Source of the DNA: Bog-756 sp963833585 | Lineage (GTDB): Bacteria; Actinomycetota; Acidimicrobiia; Acidimicrobiales; RAAP-2 | Direction of reading: 5' to 3' | NCBI GenBank assembly: GCA_963833585.1 | Contig: CAWHYF010000004.1 | Span: forward strand, 62,001 to 126,000 | Length of the DNA: 64,000 nucleotides | Shown: in pieces, positions 9,807 to 19,578 of the stretch | How positions within the stretch are numbered: the stretch's first letter is position 1 | Layout of the letters: the number at the start of each line of letters is the position of its first letter | Program-made: the position numbers and the translations under genes | The notes under the pieces: generated by a model | The model's database searches: none | Told to the model about the DNA's origin: nothing | What the model saw: the letters and a program-made list of their open reading frames with translations, nothing else

Positions 9807-11383
9807 CAGGGGTGGACCTCGTAGATGACGATGATGGGATGGCCGTTGAACTCCTCGGTGTGGACGGGCACGCCGTGGTACCGAGCCACCAGTTTTTCGA
9901 GCCGCACGGAGGTCGACGGCGAACGGAAGGCCGAGTAGGCGTCCCACACCAGATAGCCGAATTGACCGGAGCGGACGCTCAGGTCGGGATTGATGATCGG
10001 CGAATAGGCCGGGTTCCGGTGGAGTGGATTGCTGCTGACCGAGAGCCCCAGCGCCGGACGGTGTCCGTAGTACTCGAGGATGTTGGCCATACTCGGCCCG
10101 ATGGTCATGAGCTCGGTGCCCGGGATCAGGTTCTTCCCGATCCACTGACCGGCCTGCCTCCCGCCGGGGACCCCGCCCTGGCCGGCCAACGCGGAGGCCT
10201 GCGCAGAGGGGAATACCACCGTCCACGCCGAAGGGATGAGCGAGGCCAGCACCACGGCGACGGCCACCGGTCGGGCCGCCGATCGGGCCCAGGCGCTCCA
10301 TCTCTGCGGCACCCGGAACGTCGCCAGGCCCCTCGCCGCCAGCAGGGCCAACGGCGGGGCCACCGGCAGCAGGTACTGATACCCCTTCAGGGGATAGATC
10401 TCGAAGGCCACCAAGGGGACGCCGATCCAGAGGACCAGGATCAACTCCTTCCAGGTCCGGTTGGAGCGGTAGACGAGGGTGAGGGCGGCCGCCACCACCA
10501 CCAGCCATCCGATGGCGGCGGGGATGGTGGTCAGATAGAAGGTCCCGGCGTGGTTGGAGGCCCGGGTGAGCTGCCACGTCAGATAGTTCTGACCGGTATT
10601 GCTGTGACCGGCGACGGTGATGGCCAGGGGAAAGATGAGGCTGACCCCGATCAGGATGCCCAGGGCCAGCACCACCGCCCGGGCCGGACGCCTGATCGCC
10701 GGACTCACCAGGAGGAACAGGAACAGGGCGCCGGTGACCACGATGGCGGTCTCCTTGGTCAGCACGGCCAGGCCGAAGGTGGCGGCCGAGGCGGCCAGCC
10801 ATTCGAACTGGTTGCTCCGCACGAACCGGACCAGCAGCCAGAACCCCAGTGCCATCCAGAACACCGCCGGCCCGTCCAACAACAGCTGACGGGTCACCAC
10901 CAGGTGGTAGGGCATGAGCGCCAGGATCAGTGCGGCCAGGACGCCGGTCTTGGGCCCGTAGAGGTCCCGTCCGAGCAGATACACCACGAAGAGCGTGGCC
11001 ACTCCGAAGATGGCCACCACGACCCGGCCCCTCAGGTCCGGCGTCCCCGAGCTGAACAGCGGCGAAAGCAGGGTCGGCAGCAGCAGCGGGTGGGCCCGGA
11101 AGATGGGGAACTCGCCCACGAAGAGGGGGTTGCCGGCGAGCGACGCGGCCTGGCCGGCGTAGACCGCTTCGTCACTGTTGAATCCGAAGGCGTTGAGGTT
11201 GACCAGTCGCAGCACCAGCCCCAGCAGGAGGGTGAGCCCGAGCCAGAGGTGGACGGGGACCGACCAGAACCGGTGGAGACCACCTCGGGCGGTCGGGCGT
11301 GGCGCTTCCGGCCGCGGCGAACCGACGGGTGGCACCTCCAGGCGCCCGGGCGAGTCGGTGCGGTCGTCGCTAAGCAGCGTCAC
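9806..11383 (-). CDS. GT39/PMT-type membrane glycosyltransferase
   Basis: A 525-residue polytopic membrane protein of the ArnT/PMT_2 family. These enzymes use polyprenyl-phosphate sugars to glycosylate proteins or lipids outside the membrane. It begins at a GTG behind GCAGGGG. After a ~40-residue cytosolic leader the first helix (HLWLGLTLLLGLVLRLVNL) leads to the catalytic loop motif 'FNSDEAVYAG', with the acidic Asp-Glu pair expected of the family. About ten more helices follow, including 'KTGVLAALILALMPYH'. The C-terminal ~120 residues form a soluble extracytoplasmic domain. It lies 32 bases downstream of the GT2-GtrA-kinase fusion, whose GT2 domain could make the polyprenyl-phosphate sugar it consumes. 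That pairing is inferred from family roles. Confidence 0.82.
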   Translation of the reverse strand: MTLLSDDRTDSPGRLEVPPVGSPRPEAPRPTARGGLHRFWSVPVHLWLGLTLLLGLVLRLVNLNAFGFNSDEAVYAGQAASLAGNPLFVGEFPIFRAHPLLLPTLLSPLFSSGTPDLRGRVVVAIFGVATLFVVYLLGRDLYGPKTGVLAALILALMPYHLVVTRQLLLDGPAVFWMALGFWLLVRFVRSNQFEWLAASAATFGLAVLTKETAIVVTGALFLFLLVSPAIRRPARAVVLALGILIGVSLIFPLAITVAGHSNTGQNYLTWQLTRASNHAGTFYLTTIPAAIGWLVVVAAALTLVYRSNRTWKELILVLWIGVPLVAFEIYPLKGYQYLLPVAPPLALLAARGLATFRVPQRWSAWARSAARPVAVAVVLASLIPSAWTVVFPSAQASALAGQGGVPGGRQAGQWIGKNLIPGTELMTIGPSMANILEYYGHRPALGLSVSSNPLHRNPAYSPIINPDLSVRSGQFGYLVWDAYSAFRSPSTSVRLEKLVARYHGVPVHTEEFNGHPIIVIYEVHP

Positions 11384-11415
11384 TGGTGCCCCTGCAGAAT
11401 GCTGATGCGCTCGTG

Positions 11416-13803
11416 TCAGGCTTCAGAGCCGGACAGGGGATCCCCCTCAGAGACGCTCTCATCGATACCGAGGTAGTCATGTCCGTTCGTTTCGGCCGTG
11501 GTCCGGTCGAGATAGGGAACGTCCGACTTGACCGTGACCGGTGCGATCGCCGCGGCGATCTGCTCGGCCCAGGTGAAGTCGTTCGATCCCAGCCGGTGGA
11601 TTTGGACACTCTCCATGGCACTGACCAGGATCAGTCGTTCCCGCTCCCGGAGCTCGTCATAGCTGAGTCCACCGACCGACAGCGCCTGCGCCAAATAGCG
11701 GTACGGAGGAAATCCGTAGGCGTCCTCGGTGTTTTCCAGAAGCTCCACGATGGCCTGGGATTGCGAGACCATGCTGTGGTGAGGAACGCCCCGCTCGATG
11801 ATGTAGAGCTGGTCGATGGTGGTGGTCGAGCCCAGCTCGCACGGTACCAGACGTTGGACGTGGTATTTCGGCGGGGGGATGATCCGCTGGGTCCAGCCGT
11901 TGATGGTCATGATCGGCACGTTGTGGTCGGCCAGCTTCATGGCGAAGCCACGGCCCTCCTTGGAGTGGAGACGGCTCTGTACCCGCAGCCACGCCCACTC
12001 CCGCCGGGTGAGATCCCCCGCGTTGATGGCCCGCAGGGTGTGCTGGCTGATGGTAAGGGGCTTCGGGAAGCTCCGGGCCACGCCGGCGCTGTCGATGATG
12101 GTCATGTCGTCGGACAGGAACCGACCCTCGCTGGTCCGGAGGAGCTTGAGCACGGTGCCGGTCTTTCCGGTGTCGGTGCGGGCCGAGAGGACGACCCCCC
12201 GGCCAGCGACGTCCATGCAGGCAGCATGCAGCAGCATGTAGCCCCGGTCGACGAACACGAAGCGGAGGAGCGCCTCCACCACGTTGGTGTAGAGCACGTG
12301 GGGGCTGCGGGCCAGCGCCCGGCTGGTGGTGACCAGGATCTGGGAGCCGAAGTGGATGGCGAAATTGGCCGAGCCAAGACCCAGCTGCTCCTCCCACCGC
12401 ACCGTCTTGCCGTCGGCGGACCGCACCAGACGGGTCCGGGCGCGGGGCCGTCCGACCTTGCCGATTCGGATGGCGATGTCCGGGCCGACAGATTCACCGA
12501 CCCGCTTGGGGGTCAGGAAGTAGGCCAGTTCGGGCAGCACCACGTCGCTTCCGATGGTCACGATCCCGTGCAGGTCGTAGTAGTGCCGGAACGGCGTGCC
12601 GAGCGCAAGCTCCAGGCTCTTCAACTCGGTATGTGACTCGTCCACCGCCACCTTGATGGGTCCGACCTGGGTGGACGCAGTTTCGCCTGAGGCCATTGTC
12701 TTGTCTCCTTCGTAGATGAAGCGATCACTGATACCGAACCGGACCAAGAACACGGCCAAGAGGGTGATCACGTTGGCTGCGGTCTTCGGGGTGTGGAGGA
12801 CCTCCACCATGAGGGCCAGCAGTGGGAGCCTGGCCAGCATGACGGTGTTGTTGAGTAGGCAGAACCGCCAGTAGCGGCTCCACAGTCCGCCGGACTTGCG
12901 GTCGGCGAAGACGAAGAGCTCCATGCCGACGAAGTTCCAGGTGGTCGAGACCTGGGTCGACAGCACCGCGGCCAGCAGGTACGGCAGGTGGCCGAAGCGG
13001 AGGAACATCCAAAAGGCGATGGTGTTGACCACCAGGCCGGTGGCCCCGACCGCGGCGAAGCCCGCGGCCCGCTGTTGACGGGCGGTGAGCAGCGTCCCCA
13101 GGCGGAGACGGGTCAGGTGGGCGGCGAAGCGGAGGCCCTCCCGGAAGTCGGCCTTGCTCTCCCCCGAATACCGGGGGGCGAAACTGAAGCCGACCTCGGC
13201 CACACGCAGCCGGCAGCGCGCCACCGCCTCGAGGAGGATCTTGAAGCCGACCGGACGCAGGCTGTCCAGGTCCACTGCCTCCAGGCGGAGGGCGAAAAAC
13301 CCGCTCATCGGATCCGAGATCTCCTGGAGCCGCCGCGGGAAGGCAGACTTGGTCAGGAGGGTGGCGGCGTGGGACACGCCGACCCGGGACCGGTTGGCCA
13401 GTCCGACCGACTCGCCGTTGTCTCGGTAGCGGCTGGCCACCACGACATCGGCATCACCCCGGTCGATGGGACGGATCAGGTCCGGAATGGTCTCCGGCGG
13501 ATGTTGGAGGTCGCCGTCCATGACCACGGCCACGCGGCCTTCGCACAGTCGGAGCCCGGCCACCACGGCACCACCCAGGCCGCCGGTACGCTCGCCCGGC
13601 TGCCGATGCAGCACCAGGACGGGGAGGGGGGCATTCTCGGCAATGGCCGCGATGACCGACGGAGTGTCGTCGCTGCTGTCGTCGACGAATATCACCTGCG
13701 ATGCCCCCGCCGGCAACGTCGCCGCCAGGCGTGAGATCAGAGGTTCGATATTTTCGCGTTCGTTTCGTGTGGGGATGACCACACTTATGTCTATGGAGTG
13801 CAC
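11416..13803 (-). CDS. Three-domain fusion: DPM-like GT2, GtrA membrane domain, HPr kinase-like domain
   Basis: A 795-residue protein starting at a GTG behind GAGGGG. Residues ~1-230 are a polyprenyl-phosphate glycosyltransferase of the DPM1 type (VVIPTRNERENIE, VDDSSDD, DGDLQHPPE). Residues ~240-365 are a four-helix GtrA-like domain (FAAVGATGLVVNTIAFWMF). Residues ~375-795 resemble HPr serine kinase/PEPCK-like P-loop proteins: 'LLHAACMDVAGRGVVLSA', a Walker A variant ARTDTGKT near 535, then FLSDDMTII and FPKPLTIS. The first Gly of the usual Walker A is Ala. GT2-GtrA fusions that make and flip polyprenyl-linked sugars are known; I do not recall one joined in frame to an HPr kinase-like domain. 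A strong internal ribosome site lies at the junction. First gene of the envelope operon. Confidence 0.82.
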   Translation of the reverse strand: MHSIDISVVIPTRNERENIEPLISRLAATLPAGASQVIFVDDSSDDTPSVIAAIAENAPLPVLVLHRQPGERTGGLGGAVVAGLRLCEGRVAVVMDGDLQHPPETIPDLIRPIDRGDADVVVASRYRDNGESVGLANRSRVGVSHAATLLTKSAFPRRLQEISDPMSGFFALRLEAVDLDSLRPVGFKILLEAVARCRLRVAEVGFSFAPRYSGESKADFREGLRFAAHLTRLRLGTLLTARQQRAAGFAAVGATGLVVNTIAFWMFLRFGHLPYLLAAVLSTQVSTTWNFVGMELFVFADRKSGGLWSRYWRFCLLNNTVMLARLPLLALMVEVLHTPKTAANVITLLAVFLVRFGISDRFIYEGDKTMASGETASTQVGPIKVAVDESHTELKSLELALGTPFRHYYDLHGIVTIGSDVVLPELAYFLTPKRVGESVGPDIAIRIGKVGRPRARTRLVRSADGKTVRWEEQLGLGSANFAIHFGSQILVTTSRALARSPHVLYTNVVEALLRFVFVDRGYMLLHAACMDVAGRGVVLSARTDTGKTGTVLKLLRTSEGRFLSDDMTIIDSAGVARSFPKPLTISQHTLRAINAGDLTRREWAWLRVQSRLHSKEGRGFAMKLADHNVPIMTINGWTQRIIPPPKYHVQRLVPCELGSTTTIDQLYIIERGVPHHSMVSQSQAIVELLENTEDAYGFPPYRYLAQALSVGGLSYDELRERERLILVSAMESVQIHRLGSNDFTWAEQIAAAIAPVTVKSDVPYLDRTTAETNGHDYLGIDESVSEGDPLSGSEA
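12694..12711 (-). promoter_or_regulatory. Internal ribosome binding site and ATG at the GtrA/kinase-domain junction
   Basis: On the minus strand GAAGGAG (12711-12705) sits eight bases before an in-frame ATG at 12696. It falls exactly where the GtrA domain ends (...FIYEGDK) and the kinase-like domain begins (TMASGETAST). It could give a separate ~427-residue kinase-like protein in addition to the fusion. Ribosome use here is inferred from position and spacing only. Confidence 0.45.
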
Positions 13804-14357
13804 CTTTGCCCCTCGATAACTACAAGACGTCTGACACCGCTCGGCACCTTCGTCCTACAGTTACTTCCTCTCTGAGTGCAGAATAGATTTCCGCCCCTAC
13901 CATCTATTTGCCGTAAATGAATCTCACCACCCACGCACGTCTCGATCATCCGGCCTCCGAGTCCGCCGACCACGCCGTCCGCTCGGGGCGTGGCCCCTGA
14001 GGCTATCAGGCCCAGGCGATCCTGCCGCCTGATACCGCCCGGACGGGCAGCTCGCCCCGCTCCCGCGGGACGCCCCAGCCGAGGCTGCAACGACGACGGG
14101 ACAGAGATGCCCTGACATCCGGTCCGTTTCGCGGTTGCACCAGTGGCGCGGCGTGCTTGCATCAGGAGTCACCGTAACGGTGCCCTCGCTGGTAAACAAG
14201 GGGAAAACGACAAGTTATCCCTTGGTTAACACTGATGGGACGGAACGCGCTTGACTCACCACGACTAGTGGTGAAATAGGCCACCGAACGCCACGATCGG
14301 GTGCCTGGAGGCCGCTCTTCGTGAGCAGACCCAGGGAGGGGATCCCGCTCGGGCGGG
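13804..14357. other. Intergenic region upstream of the envelope operon, with an inverted repeat
   Basis: No convincing gene is seen here. An imperfect inverted repeat pairs GGTAAACAAGGG (14191-14202) with CCCTTGGTTAAC (14219-14230), ten of twelve positions matching, in one of the few AT-richer spots of the window. A second AT-rich stretch lies at 13870-13925. Promoters for the minus-strand operon that begins at 13803 are expected in this region, but I cannot assign -35/-10 boxes with confidence. Confidence 0.35.
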
Positions 14358-14651
14358 TCAGCCCACCGCCGGACCGTTGGTCGGCTTGGTCTTGTCCCGG
14401 GGGACCCGACGGCGGTCGGGCGTCGACGTGGGCGCTTCCTCGACGATAACACCGCAACGACGACACTCCCACCGACGAATCGGAGGATAGGTGAGGGACC
14501 ACCAGTCGTGGGAGGTGTACCGGCAGACGAGACGCTCGAACCACCGAGGCACGACGGAGATCGTACCGTCGTCCCACGGGGATTCCATGGCGGGCAGGCC
14601 CAGTGGGCGCCTATTGTCATCCTGCGGGCAGGGAACTCTGGCCATTGTCAT
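14358..14651 (-). CDS. Small CxxC protein, hypothetical
   Basis: A possible 97-residue protein. The ATG at 14651 is preceded by AGGGAAGG at suitable spacing; other ATGs in frame are at 14645 and 14588. The middle part looks like real protein: 'RWFERLVCRYTSHDWWSL' then 'RRWECRRCGVIVEE'. This gives Cys...His and Cys-x-x-Cys pairs like a small zinc ribbon. The tail is basic and Pro/Thr-rich. I recognise no family. Neighbouring stretches show no genes, so it stands alone. Confidence is moderate because short open frames arise easily at this GC content. Confidence 0.45.
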   Translation of the reverse strand: MTMARVPCPQDDNRRPLGLPAMESPWDDGTISVVPRWFERLVCRYTSHDWWSLTYPPIRRWECRRCGVIVEEAPTSTPDRRRVPRDKTKPTNGPAVG

Positions 14652-15284
14652 TTATTCGTGCCTTCCCTTAGACGCCGACGCACACGCCCAGAGGCACCCG
14701 ACGCCGGGGAGCAATCGGTGTGATCACCACAGAGTGAGCCGGACTGACAGCGCGTGGTCTCGCCATGTCCGAGGACGGGAATAGGCCTGTTCAACTTGTT
14801 GGAATTGACGCCGCCCGGTCGAGAGAAGAACGGACAATTCCCATGGTGAGCGTGGCCTCTGACGACTTCATGACAAACTGCCACGGCCAGTCGTACCTCC
14901 CTGGTAGTCGACGCGCACCGTCGGGCTCGTCCCTCTGGATCTTCGGCATCCCGCCGTCCCGGCTTGAGAAGAAGGTCGAAGCGGCCGGCGGATGCAGGAG
15001 GCCGGTCGGGTCGACGGAGGGCCGGCGGAGCAGGAGGCCGGTGGCGTCGACGGAGCGCCCGGCCAGGCGCATCGAGCGACGATCAACGGCAGGGGGCCGC
15101 AGACGCGCCCGCCGGGCCGAGCTCGGGAGGAGAGGGCCAGGCTCCCCGGGTGTGGAGCGGGATGGGTCAGGAGAGCGAGGATGTCGATGACACCGCATGA
15201 GAATGACCGGACCGGACGGGCGGTCCCCGTCCCAGCCCCCTCCGGGGGTTCCCGCCGACCGGTCCTCGGCCGGATGCCGGCGCC
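14652..15284. other. Intergenic region with a 36-base imperfect direct repeat
   Basis: Only weak open frames without protein-like composition occur in this 633-base stretch. A unit beginning GCAGGAGGCCGGT starts at 14994 and again at 15030, giving two imperfect copies with a 36-base period. No RNA gene or clear promoter is visible. Confidence 0.4.
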
Positions 15285-15953
15285 GTGACGGGTGATTCCT
15301 CGGCCGGCGCCGCCGAGGCCCGCCCAGTGGTGGCCTTCGACTTCGACGGGACCATCACCAGCAAGGACACCCTGCGGCTGTTCCTGACCCGCATCCGGGG
15401 ATCCCGGGACCTGGCCGCGACGTTCATCCGCCACGCACCCCAACTGGGCCTGGCCCTCCGGGGAGGCGGTGCCCGTGATCGGGCCAAGCAGCTCATCTGC
15501 ATGGACGTGCTCGGGGGCCTCGACCGTCGGGTGGCCGAGGCCGCCGCCTCCGATACGGCAGAACAGGTGCGGCGGTCCCTGATCCGTCCCGACACCGAGG
15601 CCCGCATCCGGTGGCATCAGGCAGAGGGCCACCGGATCATCGTGGTAAGTGCATCGTTCGATGCCTATGTGACTCCGGTGGCGACGGCACTCGGCATCGA
15701 CGAGGTCATCGCCACCAAATGGGAGGTCAACCCGGCCACGGACACCCTCACCGGGCACCTCGACGGTCTCAACGTCCGCGGTGAGGCCAAAGTCACCCTG
15801 CTCGACGACCGGCTGGGCGGTCGATGCGACCTGGCCTACGCCTACGGAAACAGCGGAGGGGATACGGCCATGCTCGCCCGCGCCGAGATCCCGGTCCGGG
15901 TGGGCCGACAGCCGCTCCCGACGTTCACCCGCCGCCCGCCCGCCGGCCCCTGA
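15285..15953 (+). CDS. HAD-IB family hydrolase (phosphoserine-phosphatase-like)
   Basis: A 222-residue cytosolic phosphatase of the HAD superfamily, subfamily IB. It begins at a GTG. Motif I is DFDGTIT (the first Asp is the usual nucleophile), motif II is the Ser of 'VVSASFDAYV', a Lys follows at 'ATKWEV', and motif III/IV is 'YGNSGGDTAML' in place of the commoner GDSxxD. Length and the helical cap between motifs I and II fit the PSP-like branch, which includes phosphoserine and lysophosphatidic-acid phosphatases. The substrate cannot be read from the sequence. It stands alone, ~90 bases before tRNA-Ser. Confidence 0.8.
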   Translation: MTGDSSAGAAEARPVVAFDFDGTITSKDTLRLFLTRIRGSRDLAATFIRHAPQLGLALRGGGARDRAKQLICMDVLGGLDRRVAEAAASDTAEQVRRSLIRPDTEARIRWHQAEGHRIIVVSASFDAYVTPVATALGIDEVIATKWEVNPATDTLTGHLDGLNVRGEAKVTLLDDRLGGRCDLAYAYGNSGGDTAMLARAEIPVRVGRQPLPTFTRRPPAGP

Positions 15954-16044
15954 CCGGACCAGTCCCATCTGGAGGGCGAGGCGCCACCGATCGACTCGTG
16001 TGAGCGGCAGGGCGGGTCGGGACCTCGCGGCTAGCCTCTCGGGC

Positions 16045-16129
16045 GGAGGGATGCGAGAGCGGACGAATCGGACGGTCTCGAAAACCGTTGTGTCGCAAGG
16101 CACCGTGGGTTCGAATCCCACTCCCTCCG
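16045..16129 (+). tRNA. tRNA-Ser (anticodon CGA)
   Basis: An 85-base class II tRNA. The acceptor arms GGAGGGA and TCCCTCC pair fully. The anticodon stem ACGGT/ACCGT encloses the loop CTCGAAA, giving anticodon CGA. The long variable arm (TGTCGCAAGGCA region) marks a serine tRNA, and the T arm is GTGGG-TTCGAAT-CCCAC. The discriminator is G. CCA is not encoded (CCC follows). Confidence 0.93.
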
Positions 16130-16135
16130 CCCGGT

Positions 16136-16151
16136 GATGTCGCAAGACATC
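16136..16151 (+). terminator. GNRA-loop hairpin just after tRNA-Ser
   Basis: GATGTC-GCAA-GACATC is a perfect six-pair stem with a GCAA tetraloop, starting seven bases past the tRNA. It may be a processing or termination structure. There is no U-tract. The text around it partly echoes the tRNA variable arm (TGTCGCAAG). Confidence 0.35.
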
Positions 16152-16339
16152 GTGGACAGGTGAACCCACGCCAGCGCAGTACCGGCCCCTCGTACCGGGG
16201 CTGGTACACGCGGTGGGGTCCCGGGGTGAGGTGCCCGGGGTGAGGTGCCGGGGAGCCCCGGTCCGGGTCTGTGACGATTGTGCCGTCGGCCCCGGCCACC
16301 ATCGATCCGGCGTTCCCGCCACCCTGTAGTGGTCCGAGG

Positions 16340-17176
16340 TCAGGAGCGGCCGGGGGTGTGCATCTTGGGCAGCGACGGCAACGGGGGCAGTGTCAGGGCG
16401 AAGCAGGGGTGCGGCTTCATGTTGGCCAGGTCGGAGGCCTCCTGGGCGGTCAGCGGAGGGGAGAAGAAGTAGCCCTGGGCCGTCTCGGCGCCCAGCTCGC
16501 GCAGAATGGCCACCTGCTCCCCGGTCTCCACCGCCTCCGCCACTGTGCAGTAGCCGAGGGATCGACTGAGCTTGACGATGGACTCGACCACAGCCCGGCT
16601 CTGGCCGTCCGGATCGGCCAGCCTGGCAATGAGACCTGCGTCAATCTTCACCGTGTTGACCACGGCCTTCCGCGGGTGCTCCAGGATCGAATAGTCCGAG
16701 CCCACGTCGTCCACGGTGAGCTGGATGCCCAGGCGGGTCATGACCTGCAAGTCTTCGGCGGCATCGGCGTCCGCCATCGACACCTCGGTCACCTCGACGG
16801 TCAGCCGGTCGGGATTGAGGCCGGAACGTTCCAGGGCGCCGGCCGCGGCCACCGCGGCCGTGCCCCGCCGGAGCTGGAACACCGAGCAATTCACGGCCAG
16901 CTGGAGGTCCGACGGCCAGCAGGATGCCTGTGAGCAGGCCTCTCTGAGGACCCACTCGTTGAGCTCGTTCATGTGTCCGTGGGCCTCCGCCCAGGGAATG
17001 AGGACGTCGGGAGGGATATTGCCGCCTGAGGCGTCGTGGCAGCGCAGCAGGGCCTCGAATCCGAGCAGACGGCCCGTGGCCAGATCCACCGCGGGTTGGA
17101 AGGCGAGGCTGGGCGTCCCGCCCAGCCCCAGCTTGGGAGCTTCGATACTCGATGCAATTCCCGACGGCCGCCCCAT
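16340..17176 (-). CDS. EAL-domain cyclic-di-GMP phosphodiesterase
   Basis: A 278-residue single-domain EAL protein that would hydrolyse c-di-GMP to pGpG. The ATG at 17176 (MGRPSG) is chosen because the EAL fold begins soon after; the open frame extends upstream with non-protein-like sequence. Visible motifs are FEALLR (metal Glu), 'AVNCSVF' (Asn), EVTE (Glu), DDVGSDYSIL for the usual DDFGTGYSSL, VKID (Lys), VAEAVE (Glu) and 'AQGYFFSPPL'. The catalytic acids, Asn and Lys are all kept, so activity is likely despite the altered loop 6. No GGDEF, PAS or membrane segment is present. It is divergent from the DUF2510 gene. Confidence 0.82.
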   Translation of the reverse strand: MGRPSGIASSIEAPKLGLGGTPSLAFQPAVDLATGRLLGFEALLRCHDASGGNIPPDVLIPWAEAHGHMNELNEWVLREACSQASCWPSDLQLAVNCSVFQLRRGTAAVAAAGALERSGLNPDRLTVEVTEVSMADADAAEDLQVMTRLGIQLTVDDVGSDYSILEHPRKAVVNTVKIDAGLIARLADPDGQSRAVVESIVKLSRSLGYCTVAEAVETGEQVAILRELGAETAQGYFFSPPLTAQEASDLANMKPHPCFALTLPPLPSLPKMHTPGRS

Positions 17177-17379
17177 CACTCCTGTCACCTCGAGGGTATC
17201 GGCACGATCCGGGTCCGCCTTGAGCCTCGCATGACGGCCACAATCCGGCCCCGGGGAGGGCGGGGAGAGGGCGGATCGGGGTGACCCGACGGCGGCTCGG
17301 ACTCGGCGGCACGATAGGAGGTCACCAAAGGCCATAGTGAACTGCTCAAGGAAGTGGGGGCAGGTGACGAGAAGGTGGT

Positions 17380-18858
<1,479 letters not shown>

Positions 18859-18934
18859 TCACCACGGATCCTGTACTGAGCCAGCGGACCAAACTCCCGT
18901 CTCCACGGAGTTCTCGTCATCGACCCGGCGAGCT

Positions 18935-19560
18935 TATTCGGGGTCGGGTGAACCGTGGGGCGTCGGGGAGTGCGTCTTCAGGAGGGACCCCACCACCGGT
19001 ATCTGGGTGACCGCCTCGGCCCCATAGCCAGACTGCTCCGGGTCAAGGGGAGGAACGGACCGGTGACCACATACCGGGGATTCACAGGTACTTCTGATTG
19101 AATTGCCACAAGTACTCGAACTGAAGGGGTCTCGCTGAAGTGGTGGTGGACATCGCGCTCCAGTGACGCCCAGGGCCCGGTCCCGGACACGCCGGCCACC
19201 ACGGCCGCATGGTGGCGACGTTGAGGCCCAGCCCCCGCAGTTCCCGCCCGGGTCTCGATGTTCAGGAAGTCGGTCAGACCGTTGGAGCATCCGGGTCGGT
19301 GGTCCGGTGCATCAGGTCGAGCGAGTAGCCGTCGACCTTGGAGGATGGCAAGTGCTGGTTGAACCCCAGGGGCCGGTTCTCGGCGTCGAAGCAAACCGCA
19401 GGAGCAGACCCCGGTCTCAAGGATCGAAGATCCGGCCCAGGGTCATCGAGTAGCCCCGCTCGGCCTCGCCCTGGCGGGTTCCGGCATCAGCTCGAGGAGC
19501 TGGGACTCTAGGTCGTCGCTCACCAAGTCGGCTTCGGCGACCAGGTCCACCGTGACCGGA
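18935..19560 (-). pseudogene. Remnant of a DUF2156 (MprF-like) aminoacyl-lipid synthase
   Basis: Read in three frames on the minus strand, pieces of the lysyl-phosphatidylglycerol synthase C-terminal domain can be recognised in order: 'RQGEAERGYSMTLGRIFDP', 'FDAENRPLGFNQHLPSSKV', 'DGYSLDLMHRTTDPDAP', 'GLTDFLNIET', 'RGLGLNVATMR', 'LQFEYLWQFNQKY', 'NPRYVVTGP' and 'QIPVVGSLLKT'. Stops (for example just after IFDP and KYL) and several frame changes separate them, and no intact frame exists. DUF2156 proteins transfer amino acids from aminoacyl-tRNA to membrane lipids. Here the remnant lies directly downstream of lysS on the same strand; in LysX proteins the two activities are fused. It is a decayed gene. 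The number of lesions is more than sequencing error would easily give. Confidence 0.7.
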
Positions 19561-19578
19561 CCTGCTCCACCAGATCGG

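Noticed and set aside
9812..11476. A 554-residue plus-strand frame opposite the GT39 gene
   Set aside because: Composition dominated by Gln/Gly/Asp/His as expected from antisense of hydrophobic codons; no motifs.
14191..14230. TTATCC within the inverted repeat considered as a DnaA box or origin
   Set aside because: Only a partial match (TTATCCCTT), a single copy, and no dnaA/dnaN or AT-rich unwinding region nearby.
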